Shown here piece by piece: positions 1 to 12,800 of a stretch of 64,000 nt of DNA; within the stretch, counting starts at the first letter, position 1; each line of letters opens with the position of its first letter. The notes under the pieces were generated by a model. The model ran no database searches. It had not been told where the DNA came from and worked only from the letters and a program-made list of their open reading frames with translations. Source of the DNA: Ypsolopha sequella (Eukaryota > Arthropoda > Insecta > Lepidoptera > Ypsolophidae); contig OW204009.1 in NCBI GenBank assembly GCA_934047225.1, positions 17,310,898-17,374,897 of the forward strand, written 5' to 3'. The translations under genes were made by a program, and so were the position numbers.

Positions 1-742
1 AATTGAAATAAAAGAAAAAAAATTAATTATAACAAAAAGATATTTAAAAGAATTATTATCTACATTAGAGTTAATTAAATTAAATCAAAATTTACAAAAT
101 TATTTGAAATTAGAAAAATAATAGTTATATTAAATTTATAATTGTATTAAGAGGCTATGCGAATTTTATTTTTGTCACTGTCACTCCAAGCGAAAAATCG
201 TGCAGTGCGAGAGGGGCGGATTTAGGGCAAAACGGAAAAAAGTTGGTTTTATATTTTTATTAAAAAAACTAAAATAGCTAGCAAAATTTCAAATATTAAA
301 TCTCTAGATATTGTTAAAACACACCTAATAAAATATGTTTGAGTTCTGTATATGGTTCCTATTCGTCAAACGAGGAGAAAAAGTGTGTTTGAAGACCTCA
401 TTTCAACAATTATTTCTATCGAGGAAAATTTATCCAAACATGTTTTCCAATTTCAAAACCCTAGATTATATAGTCAAAATGCATATACCAGAAATTTATT
501 AAAATTTTCCGTGTATTTCATGAAATACACAGAAGAGAAACACACGTATTTTTTTCGCATATCGCCTTACTCATCTACCTATATTTGTATGAAACACAAC
601 GTTAATGTTTTTTGGTATATCAGCCGGATTTATTTGAAAAATACATGATCAAAAGCGTATCTATAAGCAAACTACATCTTTGTTTTATTGTTATTTATTG
701 GGACTGTATACTTTTAGTTGGTTGATACTACATATTTTTCAG
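1..742. other. Left edge: AT-rich open stretch and MITE remnant
   Basis: Bases 2-118 are open on the plus strand (39 codons, about 85% A+T, ends TAA TAG); this may be chance or the end of a captured gene. From about 150 to 520 the sequence resembles the piggyBac-like MITE family at 40047, 45620 and 60192 (shared 'gcagtgcgagaggg' followed by 'cgga'). No repeat exon is seen before 743. Confidence 0.4.
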
Positions 743-802
743 CTGTAGAAAAAGTCCAGCCAGGAAAGTTATGGAGTAATCCAAAAAAAGTACCGACCAC
801 CG
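743..802 (+). CDS. Micro-exon A (alpha class, 60 nt)
   Basis: First repeat exon in the window. The acceptor is tttttcag and the donor gtaagt, phase 1 to 1. It encodes a repeat with core PGKLWSNPKKV and a tail ending Thr-Thr, one residue shorter than the usual 21. The alpha class has a Pro-Gly-Lys (or Pro-Val-Lys) core and a tail ending in Thr. Upstream exons must exist left of the window because this one begins in mid-codon. Confidence 0.8.
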
Positions 803-3800
803 GTAAGTTTATCGATATCCTAACAAATTTGCAGGCAGACATAAATTAACATTATATCATTGCAGTATAGAAACGCAGAAAAAAAGTAAATCTGGATGTG
901 AGCTCTGAACCGGGATTCGAACCCGGGACCTCTCGCTTACTGGGCGATTACCATAAATTTGCAGGTACCGCTAGTAAAAATAATATCAAAACCGGTCAAG
1001 TGCGAGTAGGACACGCGCCCTGAGTATTCCGTACCATTTTATTAGGTAAATTGTTTTTAACAAATAAGTTGTTAGGTAAATATTTGCTACCATCAAATTT
1101 ATTTTAAAATTGTTAATATATACACGTTCTTTATTATTTTCAGGTGAAGATAAAAGAATAGAACCGAAAAAAGTATGGACAAATCCCAAAACAAGATATG
1201 AAAAGGGTAAGAAGATTTATTACTTTCGACTCCTCGTGTACATTAAGGCGCTCTTATCCCAAAATCAGTAATTTCAAAGTCAAATAGAACTTTAAAATAT
1301 CGTCTAAAAAAAATATGCAATATAGTTCGAACCTTTATCTAGGTCTTCCACGCATGTGTTACACGATTAGATAAACTTTGCTCGATAGAAATAATTCACG
1401 AACACAGCATGTAATAAGACCTTTCAAATCATGCCATTTCCATAATTCCACTCTTTTATTAATGAAACATATCTGGTAATATTGCTCTTTAAATATTCTA
1501 GGTCGACCACGTAAGTGGGTTTTAATAAACATATCCCTTATTTTTAAACAATTAAAAAACCGATGAAAACAACGAAAAAGTACAAAATTGTGGTTATTTT
1601 CTTTACTCCTTACACGTAAAGAAAAAGACAGAGAGTCACTCTTCTGGGATAAGAGCGCCTTAAGCTCATTTCGGCGGCAGCGAGCAGGATAGTGCGCAGG
1701 AAAGTAAGCAGTGCAAGTATACAAGTAAGTATGCAAGTAACACGTCAGTCGCTGCTAGTGCCCCTGCTTCTCCATACCCGAAATTGGCCATCTCGCTTAG
1801 AAGTCCCAATAATACTCCTGCCTCCGTACTGTTCTGATTTGTCTAACCAACAGAATCTAGTGAAGTACATACCATAATAAATAAAATGTAAAAGAATCAG
1901 TAAAAGTTGTGTAGACATCACTATATTCTGGACGGGGTTTTTCAGGTCTTTCTTTGTATGTTTTTTTTTCTGAAATCTATCGTGTGGGGCAAAGCAAAAG
2001 CTTTATGAGCTGATTGTAAAAATGTAGTACATGTTTAAATTATTGCCACTCGTTTTCAAAACCATTATATTAAAATTAAACCAAGTTAATTTAATGAACT
2101 AGAAGCGACGTATTTTTATTAAAAACTTAATAAACACAGCGCTCCAAAAAAATAAATTATAATAAAATTATATTTTTGTCCACCATTGCTGGAAGTTGAA
2201 CGTGGAAGAAGTATGGAGACAGAATGTAAAAATTCACTAGCGTTTGCGCTGCCACAAAAGAAAATTGTAAGTAAATTGAGCAGTGGCATTGGCTGAGTGT
2301 AAACATGGTATAGGACGAAGATTTTTCATTAGTTTTCTTCCATCGGCATTTCTCTACGCCAGAGAATGGTGCTTGAGTCTGCATTTTGAATTGTATGAGC
2401 TACCGATTGGCGCGATAATGCAATCCATACAACATATTTGTTGAAAATAAAATTTGAGACAGATAATTATGGTAAATTTGGGGAAATATCGTCCAAATTA
2501 CAATATTTCACGTTTTATTTATATTGTCATGAAAGGGCTGTCAGAAGTATTTCTGAGTATCCTCTGCCCACGATGACGTAGACACGACATTTCATCGGTT
2601 AAGAACTATTACTATGTATAGACCGAGAACTCCCATACATCAAGGCGTAGTAAATTCTTTACGCGCCCTTACGACACTAGGTGTCGCCAATTGTTGTAAA
2701 TAAGCAGAATTTGTTTAATTGGCTGCAAGTAAACTGTCATGTCTACCAAGTGAACATGTGGCTGTAATAGCTTTGCTTAGAAAAACTAGATGGCGCTAAG
2801 TTGGCAAAACTAACAGTGAATATTTCAGCGCCATCTATTATCCAAATGGGAATTATTTTTATGTTACGTGACATCGCTGTGCCACTAGCGTCACCAATAG
2901 GCCTTTTTTAGCATCGTGTTCGTTAGAGGATTTAGCAACGCCATCTACATTTCGTTATAATTTTACACCTTTTATGTGGCTACAAACTGATGTATGGGAA
3001 CTACTAGTATATACGTAGTAATACTTAGTATATGGTTGTAAACCACAGTTTATCATGCTTTCCGCTACCGTAGACCAAATACAAATGAACCCCAATGGGA
3101 TTTGAACCGGCGACCACCGGATTAGTAACTAAGACGTATGGAGCAATAGACAACAAGGCAATCTTGTTTGTCGTAATTGTTAAATTATTACCATCCTACA
3201 TAAATAAAATGCTTTTTATATTAAGCAAAATATACCTTTAATGGAAAACTTAATTAAAATTATGAAATAATAAAAAAATATATTAATTACTACACAACCT
3301 GTATAAATTATTATTATTAGAGTGCATTACAAGTTTGTAATGGACTCTAACAATAATTAAAGTATTCAAAGCGATGGATTTTGCAATAAAAACATATAAA
3401 CAAATAAAAAACCTAATCTTGATTGTCCCTCCCGCATGGCAAGGTGCCCAAGGTACCTAAAGGGCCTGACACATCTTTGATTATACTTTATTGTACTATT
3501 TTCAGCTGCAGAAAAACAAGTCCCACCTGTTAAAGTATGGACAAATCCCAAAAAAGTTATAAAAACCAGTAAGTTCGTTGAGATCCTTAGACCTGATGAA
3601 TGACGGAGTTATTTTTTAAATTACTGTTCTGGTTCCAGAGTGAATTCTATATTATTCTATAATATAGTGAATCCTACTAAACATTTTTTCAGGCTTATTT
3701 AAATAGTATTCATTTTGAAAAATTCGAAAATCGTTGTTGTTTTCCAGTTTTCTTCACAAACTTCTCTTCAAGTGGCATATCGTTTTTTGGTCGCATTATT

Positions 3801-6800
3801 TTACGATTATTTTATCAAAGGTACACAAACTGTTAAATTTTTGCACTATCACACTTTGAACTATATAAACTATTTTTTATGGTTCCGTACCCAAAGGGTA
3901 ACCAACGGGACCCTATTACTAAGACTCCGCTGTCCGTCTGTCTGTACATCTGTCCGTCTGTCACCAGGCTGTATCTCATGAACCGTGATAGTTAGACAAC
4001 TAAAGTTTTCACAGATGATGTACTCGTATTTCTGTTGCCGCTATAAAAAAAATTACTAAAAAACAGAATAAAATAAATATTTATGGGGGCTCCAATACAA
4101 CAGACAGCCGTTTTTATAGATAATGGTACGGAACCCTTCGTGCGCGAGTCTAACTCGCACTTGGCCGGTTTTTCGAGGTATAATCTCCTGACTATCCTCC
4201 TATCTACCATCGCTTTGAAGTAAGTACATCCTAATAGTTAATGTAAAAAAAAAAAAAATTGATAGCTGTTCCAAAAATTATCTTCAATAGTAAAACATTT
4301 GATAGGTAAAAACAATCAACATAATTAATTACAATACAACTTAAAAATTTAGAACTTATAAAATAACTAAAACTAAAACTACTATAACATTAAAATGCCT
4401 AAAAAATAAACCTAATTAAGAAAATATTTGAAATTGATGCAAAGAAAGTTGCAGATACCACTAGAAATAATACAGTTGCAAATAGTATCGAACTTGAAAA
4501 AACGGTTTGAGTATTTTTATTTGTTTTCAGCTGAAGAAAAAAGTATAGATCCGAAGAAAGTATGGACAAATCCCAAAAAAGTACAAGAAAAGGGTAAAAG
4601 AATTTGTAGTTTTAAGCAATTATAATAATTAAAAAATGATAAGCTTTATATTTTTTCGATATATTTCGGCCTCACTGATGAGGCCGAAATATATCGAAAA
4701 AATATAAAGTTTATAATTTTTTAATTATTATAATTGCTTAAAACTACAAATAAAAAGCTAATTTAGCTAAAATTATATTTATTCATAAAGTAAAAGAATT
4801 TGCTAATATTGAAATTATTATACTAAATTCAGATTACTTCAGCGGCAGTAAGCAGGAAAGTATGTAAGCATGTAAGCAGCCACTCCTACTCTTTGGCGAG
4901 GCGCTCCCGAAAGTGTTCATCTTTCTTGCGGGAATAAAAGGGCCGGCGAGTACAAATACAGGTGTAAAGGGTTTATATGCTGCCCACTACCTCAATTGCA
5001 AAGGATATCAATATCAGACACCATCACATTTTGAAGCGACATAAAAAAAATCTCTTCAAGAACATTCATTTACTTATTAAGCACAGCGCTGTTTTCACAA
5101 AAATATATAATTAACCCATCGTTCCACAAAAATTGCTGAAAGTTGAGCGTAGAAAAAGTACGGGGCAGATTGTAAAAACTGCGTCGACGCTGCCACAGAA
5201 GTATAAAGGAAAGTAAATTAAGCAGTGATAAAGTTTTTATCTCTATACCTGATCTACCGCAATTTTTCTTCCTGGCGCGAGCTCTTGCCTGACTTTAGCT
5301 CTGTCAATATTTGCTTCCAGATGAAGAAAAAAGATTAGAACAGAAAAAAGTGTGGACAAATGCCAAAAAAGTAGAAGAAAAGGGTAAGGGAATTTTATTT
5401 CTATTGAAATCTTCCTAAGTGTATCTATCAAAATCCTTATACCTGTTAATGTTCCACCCGCGGCAGCGAGGAGGGCAGTAGGGAGGAAAGTGAGTAGTGC
5501 GAGTACATGAACAGATCTCCTGCCACTGCCACTGCCACTTCCACTGCCTGGCACGGCACTCCCGAGGTTAGCGGATATGAGTGGCAGTGTGAGCACGGGT
5601 GTAAAACGTTCGCAGTCTGATTGATTTTACAATTTAGGCTCTTACAGTGTTTTGTCAGAAATAAATTTTCTAAAATCAATTAATAAAAGCGATCAGTATG
5701 CGAACGCTTTACTTCCGTATCATTCAATAAACTTAACAAGCACAATACTATTAGAACAACAATAATTTGAGTCCACCATTACTTGGAGTTGAATGTAGAA
5801 TTACAGAGGCAGAGTGTGAACACTCGCGTCGCCGCTGCCAAGACGTATTTAGGGAAGTAAATTGAGCACTGTCATTGGTTGACTGTAAACGACGTACAGA
5901 TATTCCATCTAACAAAGTCCGTTTGTCTATGGTTGTAGCAGTAACGTGTAAACTGCTGCCGTTAATTCGAGAGAATGATGACAGATGGAGTGTGGCGATA
6001 TCTCGAAAAAATACTACAAGTCAACAAGAGCTTCTTCACGACAAAAATAAGTAAAGGCACGTTAAAAAATATCAACGGTACAACAAATGGGACGAAATAA
6101 ATCCAAATCATGATTATTTAAACTTTTTTTATAAATAAAAACCCTGGAATAGAATATATATACGATCTTATTATTTGGTAAGGTATATCAGTTTTATAAT
6201 ACGACAACACTGCCTTACACCGCAGATATTATAAACCTTTTTCTGAAATGTCGATTCAAAAAGTCGAGGATTCATACTGCAGGCATTATGATTGCTGATT
6301 TGACAGAAATAACTTGACACATTTTATTTATTAAACAAATAACTTCATTCGGCTTCTATCTTTGTATAATAATAAAATAAATAAATAAAATGACAACCTC
6401 TATAAAAGGTTCTTAAATTCAAGTGAACACAGTATCGCTAATAGACAACTTTTCGCCAAAAATAGTATTTTTTGCGCTTTTTTTTAACTTTTACGTAGAA
6501 ATTGAGTCAGCTGATTCATTAAGTTTTGTACTAGGAAGTGGAAAATATATACGACAAAAATACTTTTTATTAACAAATGGGACCTTTTAAACGATATACA
6601 ATCTACCCTAAAATCATCATGATAAATATAAAATATTGAAATGCAAAACAGTAAAAAAAAGGTTTTATCCCCTGACATTTGCAAACGTCACCATTCTCTC
6701 GAATGAACGGCCGGAGTTTTGTGTGTGACGCGTTTTGTAGCGCTCCTGAGGTTACGCTAATATCCACTACTACAACCATAGCTAACCAAACTTCGTGGGG

Positions 6801-9800
6801 TACAATTATCTGTATAAGACATATCCGTGGTCTGTCCGCTTTATTGCTTTCACGAGCATTTCGTTAAGAGCGGTTTCGCAGCTGGATTGTAAAAAACGCG
6901 TCTTTTTCTAATTAATCGAAACAGAACACTTAAATTCAAAATTCACTCGAAAGTTATTCAACAAAACTTTATTATCTATGTATTGTGTATGCTGCCATCG
7001 CAAAGTTTCATTTGGTTTCTGTAATTTATATTTCAAAATTATAATTATTTAATATACAACGTGTAACAGAAAGGTGTAACCATATTTGAAGAGCTTATTC
7101 AGTCAATGGTATAGAACACCTTTTGCTATGGAACAAACTGTGTATCTCAAAAAAAACAGCTTTTTCATAGTAAAATGCAATGCCGCTCGGCTGAAATATA
7201 TGGAAGGGCAGATTATTTTTTTGAGATTTCAGGTTTGGCTCCATAGTAAAAGTTGTTCTATACCATTGACTGAATAAGCTCTTCAAATATGGTTACACCT
7301 TTCTGTTACACCTTGTGTAATTTAAAACATTTTGAAATTCTAATTTACAGAAACCAATGGAAACTTTGCGATGGCAGCTAATACATAGGTAGGTACTAAC
7401 GTTTTGTTGAATAACTATTGAGTGGATTTTGAATTTAAGTGTTTTGTTTCTATTTATTAGAAACAGACGGGTTTTTCACAACATGGCTGCAAAACCGCTC
7501 TTAAGCCGGGATGGATGGTCCTTGAGTAAGCATTTTGATTTGCACGAACATAAACGATTAAGTACCGAAATATTGCAATCCATTTTATTTAAAATAAGTA
7601 TAACAAAGATTAAAACCTGTTGAGAACCCGTTTCGAAAATATTTTTCCAGATTTACCCAAAATTTTGCAAACGATTTTGAATTAAAGATGTTTCCCATAT
7701 TTCTGGGAAAAAAAATGTAACGTATTAAAATTTAAATTAAATAATAGTGATTTATTAAAAAATCGCAATATTATAAAATCATAGTAAATCAACATTATCG
7801 TAAAATGTTCAATTTTGTACAAACGAACTCTCCGCTCTACAAGCGTTTATTTCATTCTTAAATAATATTGTTTTTATTCGATTTTACCATAGACAATCTT
7901 AGCGTGTTTTTTTTAATCAAACTGGAGTGCTAACCTCTGTTGAAACGCGCACGCAAAAATATATTACCTTCATTCTTTTGTGAAGTAAATATCGTTCTCT
8001 TTTACTCTTGCTTATGAAACTATTCTCAATATTTCATGTTTTATTTGAATTATGTCCACCATTCTGTATAAATAAAAAGCTTAGTCATGCAAAATATACC
8101 TTTATATAGCAATTATATGGTTTTCAGCTGAAGAAAAAAAACTCCAAAGTGGAAAAATATGGACAAATGCAAAAAAACTAGAGGAAAATGGTAAGCTATC
8201 TATCGAAATCTTCAAATACAGGATGTTAAGATAAAGTAGCGGAAGCCGGAAACTGGCAATAGAACTCGCCAAACGGAACAAGGAACAAAAAAAATCGAGA
8301 AAAGGAATCTGTTGTTTCATATATTTTGGTCGGGTAGCTACGTAATTTTTCTATGGAGCAGCTGTTTTTTTTTTCTCGATTCGTGTGTTGGTTCCAAAGT
8401 AAAAGTTGTTCGTATGGACGAGTACTATCACCAGGTTTCGGTTTCCGCAACTACGTCTTAACATCCTGTATACATCACGACATAATTATAAACATTATTG
8501 AGTACATACATTTTTCCTTTATAATGTTTGTTTAAACTGAAAAGATCGCATACATAATACGGTTGCATGAACAAGCAAAAGAAAACTTAATTTTTATTCT
8601 AATTTCTTAGAAATTACCTAATGATTTTCAGCTCAAGAAAAAAAAGTATGGATAAATCCCAAAAAACCTGAAAAACCTGGAAAATTATGGATAAATCCTA
8701 ATAAAGGAAAGGACCTTGAACAACCTGGAAAAGTATGGATAAATCCCAAAAAAGGAAAGGAACAGCCTGGAAAGGTATGGACAAATCCTAAAAAAGGAAA
8801 GGACCTTGAACAACCTGGAAAAGTATGGATAAATCCCAAAAAAGGAAAAGACCTTGAACGGCCTGGAAAAGTATGGACAAATCCCAAAAAAGGAAAGGAC
8901 CTTGAACAACCTGGAAAAGTATGGACAAATCCCAAAAAAGGAAAGGACCTTGAACAGCCTGGAAAAGTATGGACAAATCCCAAAAAAGGAAAGGACCTTG
9001 AACAACCTGGAAAAGTATGGACAAATCCCAAAAAAGGAAAGGACCTTGAACAACCTGGAAAATTATGGACAAATCCCAAAAAAGGAGAGGAAAATGGTAA
9101 GTTCATTAGGTGAACTGGTCAACGCCGAAGATTTATTTGATGTTGCGGAAGCCGGAAACTTGCAATAGTAAGTACTGGAGCTCTACCGCGTAATTCTCAT
9201 TTGTATCAACTTCAAGCAAATGCATGCGAAATCCAACGCGTGCAAAAGAGATGGCATGTCAGGCGGGCGTCGTCGCACGTACGTCAAATTTCAATCTCAA
9301 GTTGATGTTGATGAAAATGAGAATTACGCGGTTGACCCACTGGTCCATATGAACAACTTTTATTATGGTACCAGCCCTCAAATCAGGACACTATAGGAAG
9401 TCGAAATTTCATTAAGTATATGAATTTCACAAAAATTATCATCGATTCATGATGCTGATCTCGTACCAAGCCTTCAGTATGAATTTGGACGATGCTCAAA
9501 AAGTCATCTTGTATATTCAGTTACAAACTCTATTTTTAATCGAGTGAAGAACGTTGTTCATTATCGACTGAAGGAACCTTCATAAACCTCGGCACCCACT
9601 TTGATCTCAATTCTTTTTTCGGCGAAGCCGACAATCCTGCTCTACCTTTGTACTGAACTCAGCCCCTTTTTCACATTTATGTTTTTGGTGGAATATCATT
9701 TATTTTTGTAAAGTTGTATTTAACATATTTTAATTGCCTTTATATGTATAAGGTTAAATAATATTAGTTGGCGAAACACAAAACATAGGTAGTACTAGTC

Positions 9801-12800
9801 TATATGAATATATTTTATTATTTTAAATTTTGATGAAATTTTATTCAGGTCCACTAACTTGCTAGAATGCTACGGAACTCTTAGGGTGCGAGACTTACTC
9901 GCAGTTGGCCGTTTTTTTTTGTGTAATAATATATGGTTTGTATATTTCTATTCATTTTCAGCTGAAGAAAAAAGAATATCACCGAAAAAAGTATGGACAA
10001 ATCCCAAAATAGTAGGAAAAGCCGGTATTTATTGAAATCCTTATACTTCGATTTTCACATTTAGCTCACTATCGTAGCAGCCAGAAGGGAAGTTGGCAGG
10101 AAAAATAACAATACGAATATGCAAACAGATCGCTTCCATTTCCACTGCCGTTGCCACTGCCATTCCCGCTTCCCAGCGTGGGCACAGTAGAGAAAAGTAA
10201 CAGTATGTTTTCATATAAAACGGCCGAAACGCGCGCTTCCAAATCTCGGCATACCTCGGTAATAGGGATGCGTCGCAGTTAAGGCACAGTACAAGGCAAA
10301 ATGCAGATTTCGCAGACAACTTTATAGATTAATTTAGTACCTTAAAAATTTTAAAAGAATTAACCTAATTTTCAGGGCTATGATTTAGTGCTCTGACGGG
10401 CCAAAAATGCAACTACGATAACTTTTCTCAATAGAAAATAATCACAGAAATTGGTCTCGGAACTAAGGAAAAACAGCTTTTTGGTCTACTTTTTTGAAGA
10501 TAACGCCACGGAATTTTTCATAAATATTTGTTTTACAAACCTTTAATGTAGTGACAGTAATTTATTAAAAGTCCTAATATTGCCGGAAATTCAAAATAAC
10601 TGTAGTTTTGCGTCCACAGCACAATTCAAAAACAAAAACATTAGTGCAGGACGGAAGTTTAGCTTGATACTGGGCCTTAAGTGCGGACACGGAGAGTGTG
10701 AGACGCCACCCAAAACCCTCGCATTTATGTGGGCAGCCCTAATGCGTGCGTCTACCGAGCGTTGTTTCAGGGACACTGCCCCAGATGTTATACTGTTTCT
10801 TTTCTCTACTGTGGCGTGGGGCTTCTGAAATTGTCAGTCCACTGTTACCTATGACCTCAAAAACAAATCTCAGGAAAAACTATTTCTTCAAATCTTTTCG
10901 ATCTTGTGCATTCACTCTAATAATAATTTTGTAATTCAATAAATATATATATATTTTTTTATTTAAACCTTTCAAAGTGATATAGGTATATGATATAAAT
11001 AAATAATATAATACTATATTTTTATAGTTAAGAATAAGAGGTACTCTGCATAAAAAAAAACAATACCTAACCTTTATTTCCACATTAGTTTCTTAACAAT
11101 TATATGATTCCCAGCTGAAGAAAAAAGACTCCAACCTGGAAAAGTATGGACAAATCCCAAAAAAGTTGCTAAAACCGGTAAGTTAAAAAAAAACAAATTA
11201 AAACAAATGAAATCCCAGCGAACTGCTGCACACTGTTATACTATCTGAGCAGCGGCAAAATTAGTTATCGAAAAATATACTAATTTAACTGTGTAACATA
11301 CTACCGACAAAATAAATTAAACATAGCAAACTAAAATTTCTCACGACCACCTGGTCCTCTAAAAAGGCCGTTTTGCATGAATCACATTATGATTCTGTTC
11401 TAATGCCGTCTCTTTTGCACGCATGAAAAAACTCGTGAGTGTATCCTACTTTTAAATCATTTTATGATTTACCCAAGTCGACCTTTTTAGATCCCCATAA
11501 ATTACTGAACTTCCGAAAGAACTTATGAACAAAAAGTCAAAAATAGGTGCGACGACGAGCGAAGCGAGGAGAAGCGTGATAGGTTTACATGTAAGATAAA
11601 ATAAGGAGCCGAGCGAAGCGGAGCGGAGCGAGGCGAGATCTCTAGTTTTAACAGAATTCATGACGTACAAAAAATCATTTTTATTCGGAGATCTACGACC
11701 AAAATAGCTGACAGTAGTTTTCAGAATTTTCAGTATTTCATTCGGTAGTTTTCGGTAGTTTTCGTATATTTATTAGCACACAAGTTTTCGGTAGATTTGT
11801 ATTTAAAGCAGTAACATTCATAAATTGAACACCCTCATTTTTAATTTAGTTTTCGGAGCTTTTATTACGACCCTTAAAAAAAGTTGGACTTAAAAGTAAA
11901 AGTTATCTCTTCCATTTTAAATGGGACCCTATTGGCTACGCTGCCAGTCTGTCCGTCTGTCACAAGTGTCTACAGCTCTAGCCGTTATAGGTAGCCAGTT
12001 GAAACTACTACTTTCTGTCTGGAAGAAGTCGCTTTAAGGTTAAACGTCAGTCGCTTAGCGCAAAGTGCATAACTTAACTTTGTTTTTCTTGTTTAGAAGC
12101 TAGAAACTGAAAAACATTTTGAGAAGATCATGACTAATTGTGTATACAATTCCAAACTCTGGCTTTATAAACCTCACTAATAGTGAAGTATTGGCGTCAA
12201 CTGGCACAGATTAAAATGGTTTTAAATTTTAAATTTCTAAACAGGAAAAACAAAGTTAATTTATGCACCTCCTACCTATAACGGTTTTCTCCTGTAAGTG
12301 TTTCTTTTAAATGGTGGTTTCAATAAAAATGAAGGTAATTTTCCTTCACCGATCGCTTTCAATTTCACACCTTTAAATAGGCAATTCTTTACACTCAAAT
12401 AAAATATATTTTTTTGTTTACCTATTTGTCTTCAGGTGAAGGAGAAATTATGGAACCGAAAAAAGTATGGCTAAATCCCAAAAAAGTAAAAGAAGAGGGT
12501 GAGTGTATATCGATCTCTGTATATATAATAAATAATGAACACAAATGAAAAATTATTCGCTGCAAAATATACATTTTTCTTTAATTCCTTAAACTTTCAG
12601 CAGAAATAAAACAAATCCCACCTGGAAAAGTATGGTTAAATCCCCATAAAATTGGGAATACCGGTAAGTTCACATTCAAATTGGGAATACCGGTAAGTTC
12701 ACATTCAAATTGGGAATACCGGTAAGTTCACATTCAAATTGGGAATACCGGTAAGTTCACATTCAAATTCAAATAGTTTATTTTGCAAAGTAGGTATATA

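Noticed and set aside
7086..7286. Mirror-image 63-codon frames on both strands
   Set aside because: Produced by the palindromic MITE at 7056-7316.
8632..9096. CRISPR-like regularly spaced repeats
   Set aside because: The units are contiguous without unique spacers, in frame, and inside a eukaryotic exon. The same holds for the 66-bp array at 15155-15738.
8633..9168. Three minus-strand and one plus-strand alternative frames over exon G
   Set aside because: The 48-bp period keeps all frames open; only the spliced plus frame agrees in phase and motif with the rest of the gene.
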